Assembly (NCBI GenBank): GCA_002299125.1
Contig: DBNU01000071.1
Coordinates: forward strand, 1-12,109
Direction: 5' to 3'
DNA length: 12,109 nt
From: Proteobacteria bacterium UBA664
GTDB lineage: Bacteria > Pseudomonadota > Gammaproteobacteria > UBA7966
Below are positions 1 through 5,843 of the stretch, in pieces (position 1 is the stretch's first letter; every line of letters begins with the position of its first letter). Both the position numbers and the translations under genes were made by a program. The notes below the pieces were generated by a model that saw only the letters and a program-made list of their open reading frames with translations, had not been told where the DNA came from and ran no database searches.

Positions 1-123
1 GACAGGGAGCATCACTCGGCGCTCGATGCGAATCATGCCGTGGCGCACAAGCACGAGGGTGAGGGTCACGAGCACGAAGAGGGCAAGCAGGACGACGAGC
101 ATCACTCCGCCTTGCCCGGCCAC
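1..123 (+). repeat. His-rich N-terminal segment with a repeated EHHSAL module
   Basis: The segment encodes ten His among 41 residues, mixed with Glu, Asp and Gly. The hexapeptide EHHSAL occurs twice, at codons 3-8 and 33-38, and the underlying DNA (1-24 and 91-114) shares an identical core, gagcatcactc, with mostly synonymous differences after it. Such stretches commonly bind Zn, Ni or Cu or act as periplasmic metal buffers. More copies may lie upstream, outside the window. That this is a metal-binding arm is inference from composition. Confidence 0.6.
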
Positions 124-810
124 CGGGAGGTGGCATGGGGATACGGACCGGAAGACGGTCCGCGCAACTGGGCCCGCCTTGGTGCGGGCTTTTCCTTGTG
201 TGGGGTCGGAAAAAATCAGGCACCGATCGATCTGCAGGCTGGCGAGGCGCTGACGGTGGGGCTCATGCGTCCGGTGTTCGACTGGGGGAGTGCGGCAGGG
301 CGGGTGGTGGCCGATGCGCAGGGTCTGCGGTTCATCCCGACGACCGCTGCCGGCCTCGAGATCGATGGGCGTCGCTACGAGCTCGGTGAGCTGCGGCTGC
401 TTTCCCCGAGCGAGCACACCCTGGGTGGGGCGCGCCTTGCCGGTGAGTTGCAGTTCGTGCACACCGCGAACGACGGTGGCCAGGCGATCGTCTCCGTGTT
501 GCTGGAACGGCGGGCAGCGAACGAAGGCGGAGTGCTGCTGCCGCGCCTCCCCGCGCGCGGGGAGGGCAGCATCGAGCTCGAGCAGCCCTTCGAGCTGGCA
601 GCGCTGCTGCCGGCTGATCGCCGCGCCTTCCGTTACGAAGGCTCGCTCAGCACGCCACCCTGCACGGAAGGTGTGAAGTGGATTGTCCTACGGCAGCCAC
701 TCTCGATTGGCAAGGCGATGTTGACGGCGCTGCGCGAACGGGCAGCGTCGGCGGTGCGTCCCGTGCAGCCGCGCAACGGGCGGGCCCTGCTGGTCGACAG
801 CAGCCCCTGA
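1..810 (+). CDS. Alpha-carbonic anhydrase-like protein lacking the zinc ligands (5' partial)
   Basis: The frame is open to the left edge, so the true start and any signal peptide lie outside; a GTG at 40 is only an internal candidate. Window codons 1-41 are very His-rich (10 His). An alpha-CA domain follows: WGYGPEDGPRNW near codons 45-56, CGVGKNQAPID near 65-75, SPSEHT at 135-140, ELQFVH at 149-154 and GSLSTPPCTEGVKW near the end. The two Cys in the CGVGK and PPC motifs match the disulfide pair of exported bacterial alpha-CAs. The normal HxH zinc ligands before PSEHT are Arg132 and Leu134 here, and the third ligand (His in ExHxVH) is Gln151. The proton-shuttle His is not apparent, and the gatekeeper Thr appears to be Ser. 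Zn-dependent CO2 hydration is therefore unlikely; a binding or scaffold role like eukaryotic CA-related proteins is inference. It converges on trpE. Confidence 0.85.
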   Translation, partial: DREHHSALDANHAVAHKHEGEGHEHEEGKQDDEHHSALPGHREVAWGYGPEDGPRNWARLGAGFSLCGVGKNQAPIDLQAGEALTVGLMRPVFDWGSAAGRVVADAQGLRFIPTTAAGLEIDGRRYELGELRLLSPSEHTLGGARLAGELQFVHTANDGGQAIVSVLLERRAANEGGVLLPRLPARGEGSIELEQPFELAALLPADRRAFRYEGSLSTPPCTEGVKWIVLRQPLSIGKAMLTALRERAASAVRPVQPRNGRALLVDSSP

Positions 811-868
811 GAAGCCCAGCCTGGGGTCCCTCGACCCACCCCGGTGTGCGAGGTGAGCGGCGCGGACT

Positions 869-2365
869 TCAGTCGTCCGCCACGCCTCGCGAGGCCAGCT
901 CGGCGGCGCGCATCAAGGCCCGGGCCTTCGAGAGTGTCTCCTCCCACTCCGCCCGCGGATTGGAGTCGTACACGACGCCGGCACCGGCCTGCGCGTGGAT
1001 CTGCCCGTTGGCGAGTACCGCTGTGCGGATGGCGATGGCCGTGTCCATGTTGCCGTGCCAGCCCAGGTAACCCACCGCTCCGCCGTACACGCCCCGTTTG
1101 ACCGGCTCCAGCTCGTCGATGATCTCCATCGCCCGTACCTTGGGTGCGCCGGACAGCGTGCCGGCGGGGAAGGTCGCGCGCAGCACGTCGATGGCCGTGC
1201 GACCCGGCGCGAGATCGCCGGAGACGTTCGACACGATGTGCATCACCTGCGAGTAACGCTCAATCACGAAGCGCTCGGTCACTTGAACGCCGCCCTCGCG
1301 GGCAATGCGACCGATGTCGTTACGACCGAGATCGATGAGCATCAAGTGCTCGGCGCGTTCCTTGGGATCGGCCAGTAGTTCCTGTTCGAGCGCCAGGTCC
1401 TCGTGATCGTCCCGGCCCCGGCGACGCGTCCCCGCCAGTGGACGCACCGTGACCGTGTCGTCCTCCAGTCGCACCAGGATCTCAGGTGAAGAACCCACCA
1501 CGTGGAAGCCGCCCAGATCGAGGTAGAACAGGTAGGGTGCCGGGTTGGTCCGCCGCAGGGCGCGATAAAAGGCGAGTGGTGGCAGGTCACAGGGCGCCGA
1601 AAGGCGTTGCGCCAGCACGACCTGCATCACATCGCCCTCCACGATGTATTCACGGATCCGCGCGACTGCAGCCTCGAAGGCCTCACGACCGAAGCTGGAG
1701 TGGAAGTCCGCTTCGGTGATCGCACGACTGCCGCGGCCACTGGGTGCCACGATGGCCTTGCATCGCAGTTGCTCGACCAGATCATCCAGGCGCGCACAGG
1801 CGCGCCCATAGGCATCGTCGTCGCTCGTCTCTGCATGCACGATGCAATGCAGGACACCACGCAGGTTGTCGAAGACCAGCAACTCGGTGGAGTCCAGCAG
1901 CAGGATGTCCGGCTGCCCCAGTGGATCGGGTGCGCGCGCAGGGCCCAGACGCGGCTCGATTTGACGCACGGTGTCATAGCCGAAATACCCGACCAGACCA
2001 CCACTGAAGCGCGGCAGGCCGGCTACGGGTGCGACGCGTGCCTGAGTCAGCCAGCCCTCGATGAAGGCGAGCGGATCGATGTCGTCGTGCGCATTCAGTA
2101 GATCATCCCCTGCCAGCACACGCACACTGCGACCGCGCACCTCGATGCGCCGGGCGGCAGGGAGGCCGATGATGGAGTAGCGCCCCCAGCGTTCACCGCC
2201 CTGCACCGACTCGAAAAGGTAGCTGTACGGTGCATCGGCGACCTTCAGGTAGGCCGACAGCGGGGTGTCGAGATCTGCAGCCACAGAGCGCATCACCGGA
2301 ATGCGCGCATAACCGCGGGCGCGCAGATCGGCGAAGCCCTCGGCATCGGGCAGGTAGCGAATCAT
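869..2365 (-). CDS. trpE: Anthranilate synthase component I (TrpE)
   Basis: TrpE converts chorismate, with ammonia supplied by the TrpG glutaminase, to anthranilate, the first committed step of tryptophan synthesis in the cytoplasm. At 498 aa the length is normal. The N-terminal tryptophan-binding domain carries LFES at residues 50-53, matching the LLES feedback-inhibition motif, followed by GGERWGRYSIIG. The chorismate-binding domain has PLAGTRRRG (309-317), EHLMLIDLGRND (339-350), the catalytic His in MHIVSNV (His376), GTLSGAPK (402-409) and GAGVVYDSNP (461-470). The ATG start overlaps the stop of a small upstream ORF (ATGA), with GGGAG about 11 nt upstream. trpE is the last gene of the rpe-gph-trpE operon, an order known from pseudomonads and other gammaproteobacteria. 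trpG is not adjacent: the gene downstream is the convergent carbonic-anhydrase-like ORF. Confidence 0.97.
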   Translation of the reverse strand: MIRYLPDAEGFADLRARGYARIPVMRSVAADLDTPLSAYLKVADAPYSYLFESVQGGERWGRYSIIGLPAARRIEVRGRSVRVLAGDDLLNAHDDIDPLAFIEGWLTQARVAPVAGLPRFSGGLVGYFGYDTVRQIEPRLGPARAPDPLGQPDILLLDSTELLVFDNLRGVLHCIVHAETSDDDAYGRACARLDDLVEQLRCKAIVAPSGRGSRAITEADFHSSFGREAFEAAVARIREYIVEGDVMQVVLAQRLSAPCDLPPLAFYRALRRTNPAPYLFYLDLGGFHVVGSSPEILVRLEDDTVTVRPLAGTRRRGRDDHEDLALEQELLADPKERAEHLMLIDLGRNDIGRIAREGGVQVTERFVIERYSQVMHIVSNVSGDLAPGRTAIDVLRATFPAGTLSGAPKVRAMEIIDELEPVKRGVYGGAVGYLGWHGNMDTAIAIRTAVLANGQIHAQAGAGVVYDSNPRAEWEETLSKARALMRAAELASRGVADD

Positions 2366-2442
2366 GCCGGCGGGTACTCCCGTCGTGACCAGTCGGTGCA
2401 GCGAAGCGCGGATACGAATGCGCGGTACATGAGCCGGGTCAT
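2362..2442 (-). CDS. Possible 26-aa coupling/leader ORF between gph and trpE
   Basis: On the minus strand an ATG at 2442-2440 overlaps the gph stop as ATGA. The frame runs 26 codons without a stop and ends in a TGA at 2364-2362 that overlaps the trpE ATG, again as ATGA. The peptide begins MTRLMYRAF and ends SRREYPPA, with one Trp (TGG) at codon 18 and many Arg. A second in-frame ATG lies at 2430-2428. It could be a translated small protein, or an ORF whose translation carries ribosomes from gph to trpE; the trpE Shine-Dalgarno-like GGGAG lies inside it. There is no run of Trp codons, so a classical attenuator leader is unlikely. It resembles no family I recognise and could be a chance open frame. 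Confidence 0.35.
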   Translation of the reverse strand: MTRLMYRAFVSALRCTDWSRREYPPA

Positions 2443-3134
2443 GCGAGCCGGCCCAGTTGCCGCAGGGTGGGCAGGAGTTCTGTCATGGAGTCGATCACGG
2501 CCGCGGCATGCGCGCCGAGATCGGCACCCTGCGCATAGCCGTGGCTGACGGCGATGGCGGCGATGCCGGCGGCGCGGGCGGCCGCGAGGTCGTTCATCGA
2601 ATCGCCGATCATGCAGGCGCCGATGGGCGGCACACCCAAGCGGATCATCGCGACCTGCAGGGGCAGGCCATGCGGTTTGGCAAGCGGCAGGCTGTCGCCG
2701 CCGAGCACCAGATGGAAGCTCTCGGCAAGGCCCAGCCGTTGCAGCAGGGGCAGGGTGTGACGGATGGGCTTGTTGGTGACACAAGCGAGGCGCACATCAC
2801 GTGCGCGCAGGGCCTCGAGGGCCAACTCGGTGCCCGGGAACAGGCGCGCGCTGTGACCGGAGCAGCTTCTGTAGCTGTGGTCGAAGGCCTGTTCCATTCG
2901 GGTCATGATCGCGCCGGGCCAGGCTGCGCCGCTGAAGTGGTGCGCGAGCGCACGTTCGATGAGGAGGCGAAGCCCCCCGCCGACCCATTCACGCACCCTG
3001 ACCACACCCACCGGCCCCAGGCCCACGGCTCCGAGTGCGCTATCCAGAGCCGCAGCGATGTCCGCTGCGCTGTCCACCAGCGTGCCATCCAGATCGAAGA
3101 TGGCGAGCTGCAGTGGATGAGTCGGCATTGCCAC
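2439..3134 (-). CDS. gph: Phosphoglycolate phosphatase (HAD family)
   Basis: Gph dephosphorylates 2-phosphoglycolate, arising from DNA 3'-phosphoglycolate repair or Rubisco oxygenation, to glycolate. At 231 aa it has the four HAD motifs in order: FDLDGTLVDS (residues 13-22; nucleophile Asp14 and acid/base Asp16), VTNK (119-122), Lys153 in LAKPHG, and GDSMND (177-182) with the Mg-binding Asp. An alpha-helical C1 cap lies between motifs I and II. The start used is GTG at 3134; an in-frame ATG at 3128 (peptide starting MPTHPLQ) is equally plausible, since neither has a strong ribosome-binding site. It begins about 10-15 nt after the rpe stop and its own stop overlaps the next small ORF, so translation is probably coupled through the operon. 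Related HAD phosphatases share these motifs; context with rpe and trpE supports Gph. Confidence 0.93.
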   Translation of the reverse strand: MAMPTHPLQLAIFDLDGTLVDSAADIAAALDSALGAVGLGPVGVVRVREWVGGGLRLLIERALAHHFSGAAWPGAIMTRMEQAFDHSYRSCSGHSARLFPGTELALEALRARDVRLACVTNKPIRHTLPLLQRLGLAESFHLVLGGDSLPLAKPHGLPLQVAMIRLGVPPIGACMIGDSMNDLAAARAAGIAAIAVSHGYAQGADLGAHAAAVIDSMTELLPTLRQLGRLA

Positions 3135-3143
3135 GGGCGCGAC

Positions 3144-3842
3144 TCAGCGACCGCTGCCGGCACGGCCGGCCGCCGCCGCGGCGCGCAGACCGCTGATGGC
3201 CGCTGCGTAGTCCGCTGCACCAAAGACTGCCGAACCGGCGATGAAGGTGTCGGCACCGGCTGCCGCTACCTCCTTGATGGTGGCGAGGTTCACGCCCCCG
3301 TCTACCGCAAGGCGAATGGGGCGACCGCTGGACTCGATCCGCGCCCGCACGGCGCGGATCTTCGGCAATGCGGAGGGGAGAAAACGCTGACCGCCGAAGC
3401 CGGGATTGACCGACATCAGGAGCACGAGGTCGATGCGATCAAGCACCCAGTCCAGATGCTCGATGGGCGTGGCCGGGTTGAGGACCAGGCCGGCCTGGCA
3501 GCCACTCTCGCCGATGAGGCCGAGGGTGCGGTCCAGATGGGCCGTGGCCTCGGGGTGGACGCTGATCCGGGTGGCACCAGCGGCTGCAAATTCTGGCACC
3601 AGCCGGTCCACCGGTTCGACCATGAGATGCACGTCGAGCGGTGCGCTGATGCCGTAATCGCGCAGGGCGCGACAGACCATCGGGCCGAAGCTCAGGTTAG
3701 GGACGTAGTGATTGTCCATCACGTCCACGTGCACCCAGTCCCCGCCGGCCTCAAGCATGCGAGCGACGTCCGCACCCAGGCGGGCGAAGTCGGCGGACAG
3801 GATGCTGGGCGCGATGACGAGGGAAGGCGCTGATGCGATCAA
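3144..3842 (-). CDS. rpe: Ribulose-phosphate 3-epimerase
   Basis: Rpe interconverts D-ribulose 5-phosphate and D-xylulose 5-phosphate in the pentose phosphate pathway or Calvin cycle. The 232-aa product is a complete TIM barrel. It has IAPSILSADF (residues 10-19), VHVDVMDNHYVPN (37-49), PLDVHLMVEP (68-77), the phosphate loop MSVNPGFGGQ (143-152) and LAVDGGV (178-184). Expected metal ligands are present: His38, Asp40, His72 and Asp181. The best available start is a TTG at 3842 with no clear Shine-Dalgarno; no in-frame ATG or GTG lies between it and the conserved core. This start overlaps by 10 bp the divergent ATG at 3833. First gene of the rpe-gph-trpE operon. Identity is firm; the exact N-terminus is not. 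Confidence 0.95.
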   Translation of the reverse strand: MIASAPSLVIAPSILSADFARLGADVARMLEAGGDWVHVDVMDNHYVPNLSFGPMVCRALRDYGISAPLDVHLMVEPVDRLVPEFAAAGATRISVHPEATAHLDRTLGLIGESGCQAGLVLNPATPIEHLDWVLDRIDLVLLMSVNPGFGGQRFLPSALPKIRAVRARIESSGRPIRLAVDGGVNLATIKEVAAAGADTFIAGSAVFGAADYAAAISGLRAAAAAGRAGSGR

Positions 3843-4888
3843 GATGGCAACTCGGACAGAACAGGCGGGGGACTCTAGCAGGACACCCGCTCGTGCGGCA
3901 TGGCCTGCCGGTGGTCTGCGGCATCCTGCTCCTCAGTGGTTCTCCCGTGATCGCAGAGCCCGCCCCGGCTGAGCAGGCACCCGCCCCGGCTGAGCAGGCA
4001 CCCGCCCCGGCTGAGCAGGCACCCGCCCCGGCTGAGCAGGCGCCTGATCCATCGTCCAGCCCCGGAGTGGATGCCACCGTGCCATCCGTTCCCGCCGCGC
4101 CTGAGGGTGTCACCGCAAGCGCTGCGGGGCCTGCACACGCCGCCGCGGCCGTCGCGGATCTGGCCGCCGAGGCGCGTGCGGCCACTGAACTCGCGCGCGG
4201 GCGTCGTGCTGGCGAGGTTGTGAAACTGAGGGTGGGGGAGACGGAGGTGCTTGCCCTTTGGCGCCCCCGGAGTTCGGCACTGGCCCGAGGCAGTGTCGTA
4301 CTACTGCACGGCCAGAGCTCCACGGTGGACGATCCGGCCATCGTCGGTGCCCTGCGTCAGGATCTGCCGATTCACGGCCTTGCGAGCCTGGCGCTGATGC
4401 TGCCCGTTCCTGCCGGGGGGGCAGCCTCTGCCGCTAGCGCGGCCTGGCAGCCCGACGTGGCAGCCCGCCTCGGCGCGGCCGTGGCCTGGCTCGAGGAGCG
4501 AAATGCACCGGTGCGCGCGCTCGTTGGACATGGGGCTGGTGCTGCCTTCGTCAAACGAATCCTGGAAGAGCCGGAGGCTCAGCCAGAGGGCCTCGAGGCC
4601 GTCGTGCTGATCGATTCGGAGGCGGGCCTGCAGGAGGTCGAGGCCGTCTGGTCAGGCCCACTCGCGCTACCGGTGCTCGACATCGTGGGTGGCGGTGCGG
4701 GTATCGAGGCGCTGCTGAGATCCGAGGAACGACGAGCATCCGCATTGCGTGCGGGTGGTGCGGAGTACCGCAGCGTGCGCATCCCCGGCGTCATCAACGA
4801 TTGGTATCCCGCACGCGGGCGGCTGGTGGCCGCCGTGCGCGGCTTCCTGCTTCGCTTCATCACGCCGGAAGTGCCGATCGCATCCTGA
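3833..4888 (+). CDS. Exported alpha/beta-hydrolase-fold protein, DUF3530-like
   Basis: This 351-aa protein has a Sec-type signal: a basic N-region, hydrophobic LPVVCGILLLSGSPVIA (about 25-41), likely cleaved before EPAP. A Pro/Ala/Glu/Gln linker follows, with four tandem PAPAEQA units (residues 43-70). The hydrolase-like domain starts near residue 125, with a beta-strand/oxyanion loop VVLLHGQSS (155-163), a nucleophile-elbow equivalent VGHGAG (231-236) and LDIVGG (282-287). The elbow has Gly234 where active hydrolases have Ser, and no catalytic His is obvious near the C-terminus, so it may be non-enzymatic. Overall pattern and length fit DUF3530, recalled from memory and not searched. ATG 3833 has AGGGAAGG at 3820-3827, 5 nt upstream. 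An alternative GTG at 3893, with AGGA 9 nt upstream, gives a more compact signal peptide and removes the overlap with rpe. Confidence 0.75.
   Translation: MRSRWQLGQNRRGTLAGHPLVRHGLPVVCGILLLSGSPVIAEPAPAEQAPAPAEQAPAPAEQAPAPAEQAPDPSSSPGVDATVPSVPAAPEGVTASAAGPAHAAAAVADLAAEARAATELARGRRAGEVVKLRVGETEVLALWRPRSSALARGSVVLLHGQSSTVDDPAIVGALRQDLPIHGLASLALMLPVPAGGAASAASAAWQPDVAARLGAAVAWLEERNAPVRALVGHGAGAAFVKRILEEPEAQPEGLEAVVLIDSEAGLQEVEAVWSGPLALPVLDIVGGGAGIEALLRSEERRASALRAGGAEYRSVRIPGVINDWYPARGRLVAAVRGFLLRFITPEVPIAS
3959..4042 (+). repeat. 21-bp tandem repeat, 4 copies (in-frame VNTR)
   Basis: Four contiguous 21-bp units start with cccgccccggctgagcagg. They are identical except for the final base of the last copy (g for a at 4042). 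Each encodes PAPAEQA, directly after the predicted signal-peptide cleavage site of the exported hydrolase-fold protein. Near-perfect identity, including at synonymous positions, indicates recent expansion by slippage or recombination. Because 21 is a multiple of three, copy-number changes would alter linker length without shifting the frame. Confidence 0.97.
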
Positions 4889-4916
4889 GGCTGACCGGGG
4901 CCGGACCCTTGGCGCG

Positions 4917-5255
4917 TCAGTCCCCGCAGGCAGGCGGGGCCGGCAACAAGGGTTTGCCCGAGGCCAGTATGCTGCTCTTGATCCGTTCATCGCCCAACGT
5001 ATCCCAGTGCAGCAAGTCGACCTTGAAGATCATCGGCAGGCCGTTGACCTCCTGCCACAGGCGAGTGAAGGCCTCCTCGCTCATCGTGGGGGCGAACACT
5101 GCGAGGTCGATGTCCGAACCGTCCTTGAAGTGCCCTTTGGCGCGTGATCCGAAGATCAGCACGCGCTCGACCTCGGCATGGCGTGCGAAGGTGCGCCGCA
5201 GATCGGCGAGGATCTCGGGTGCCAGCCCGTAGATCAAGGGGCTTCGTCCAACCAT
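4917..5255 (-). CDS. mntA: MNT-domain nucleotidyltransferase antitoxin (MntA-like)
   Basis: A 112-aa minimal nucleotidyltransferase. The active-site signature GSX10DXD is complete: Gly36-Ser37 in FGSRAKG and Asp48/Asp50 in GSDIDLAV, with a probable third carboxylate, Asp80, in KVDLLHW. In characterised HEPN/MNT (type VII) systems, MntA neutralises HepT by transferring AMP from ATP to a Tyr in the toxin's RX4HXY motif. Its ATG at 5255 lies inside the 3' end of the HEPN gene (22-bp overlap), so the two are translationally coupled, toxin gene first. It converges on the DUF3530-like gene with a 28-bp gap. An imperfect GC hairpin (4922-4939) sits in its last codons, without a T tract. Function is inferred from motifs and pairing; loose nucleotidyltransferases of the same fold exist. 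Confidence 0.9.
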   Translation of the reverse strand: MVGRSPLIYGLAPEILADLRRTFARHAEVERVLIFGSRAKGHFKDGSDIDLAVFAPTMSEEAFTRLWQEVNGLPMIFKVDLLHWDTLGDERIKSSILASGKPLLPAPPACGD

Positions 5256-5635
5256 GACCGCACTTCATGCGCCAGCGCCTGGAACGGGGCCTGCCCTTCA
5301 TCGAGCAGGAAGGTGTACACCTGATCGGCCAGGTTCTCGTGGTAGGTGTGGCTGGTGAGATTGCGCATCCGCTGGGTCTTGCTCCAGACGTTGCCATCGC
5401 GGATGAGCCCTTTGGCGAGCGCTTCCTGAAAGACGTCGCGCGGTGCAAGCACGTCTACGCCCAGCGCCTCGAGCCGCAGCTTGAGCACCTTCCAGGACAG
5501 TTCCCAGCAGAACTCGAAACGCTGGATCATCGAGTCGCGAACGAAGGGCGTGAACGGTTGTGCGCAGGCTTCGGCGAGGCGCGCAACGGCGCGCAGGTAG
5601 TCATCGGCGCGTTCCCGGAAACGTTGCTTGTCCAT
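5234..5635 (-). CDS. hepT: HEPN-domain toxin (HepT-like, HI0074-type)
   Basis: A 133-aa all-alpha HEPN protein of the type often annotated 'nucleotidyltransferase substrate binding protein'. Visible family features are RFEFCWELSWKVLK (39-52), the PRDVFQEALAKGLI segment (65-78), and RNLTSHTY at residues 91-98. The last fits the RX4HXY signature exactly: Arg91 and His96 form the predicted RNase site, and Tyr98 is the residue AMPylated by MntA in studied homologues. It precedes and overlaps mntA, forming a complete two-gene module. ATG at 5635 has only a weak GAGG about 11 nt upstream. The upstream 208 bp separates it from fimV; I found no convincing promoter there. The intact motifs on both partners suggest a functional module. 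Whether the toxin cuts tRNA or mRNA cannot be read from sequence. Confidence 0.9.
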   Translation of the reverse strand: MDKQRFRERADDYLRAVARLAEACAQPFTPFVRDSMIQRFEFCWELSWKVLKLRLEALGVDVLAPRDVFQEALAKGLIRDGNVWSKTQRMRNLTSHTYHENLADQVYTFLLDEGQAPFQALAHEVRSWLDEAP

Positions 5636-5843
5636 CGGCCGGGCGTCCTCACAGAGCAGTCGTCAAGCGGCTCGCCGCCGGAAGTATGCACTGCCCCCTG
5701 CGGTAAGGCCGTAGTTCCGCCCGGGCAAACATGACCTCGCTACAGCGGGACATAGAGGTCGCGACCGAGGCTGATCGGGTGACCCCGAGCCGTTACCGCG
5801 AGGAACCGGGCCGCCCGGTGCCCCGGCCCCGCGGGAGTCCGCC
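5636..5843. other. 208-bp non-coding gap between hepT and fimV
   Basis: No credible gene is visible. It holds several inverted repeats: a compact palindromic stem accggg/cccggt with a 3-nt loop at 5805-5819, close downstream of the fimV stop; gacctc (5733-5738) facing gaggtc (5755-5760); and the palindrome ggtcgcgacc at 5757-5766. None is followed by a T tract, so fimV transcription may end by a Rho-dependent route or run into hepT. A hepT promoter is expected here, but no good -35/-10 pair was found. Confidence 0.5.

Noticed and set aside
821..853. Hairpin cctcg/cgagg between the convergent CA-like gene and trpE as a shared terminator
   Set aside because: Short weak stem with a large interior and no T tract on either strand.
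2366..2438. Classical trp attenuator upstream of trpE
   Set aside because: No tandem Trp codons and no terminator/anti-terminator hairpins with a U tract; only a single TGG.
2457..3833. Long plus-strand open frame (458 codons) opposite gph and rpe
   Set aside because: It is antisense to two genes with full family motifs; its His/Gln/Gly/Asp-rich composition is typical of the reverse frame of GC-rich genes.
4922..4939. ccccgc/gcgggg hairpin as terminator for the DUF3530-like gene
   Set aside because: It lies in the mntA 3' coding end and lacks a following T tract on either strand.
5733..5766. Inverted repeats (gacctc/gaggtc, ggtcgcgacc) as an attachment site or toxin-antitoxin operator
   Set aside because: Short dyads are frequent at this GC content, and there is no recombinase gene or direct repeat nearby; kept only as a description of the gap.
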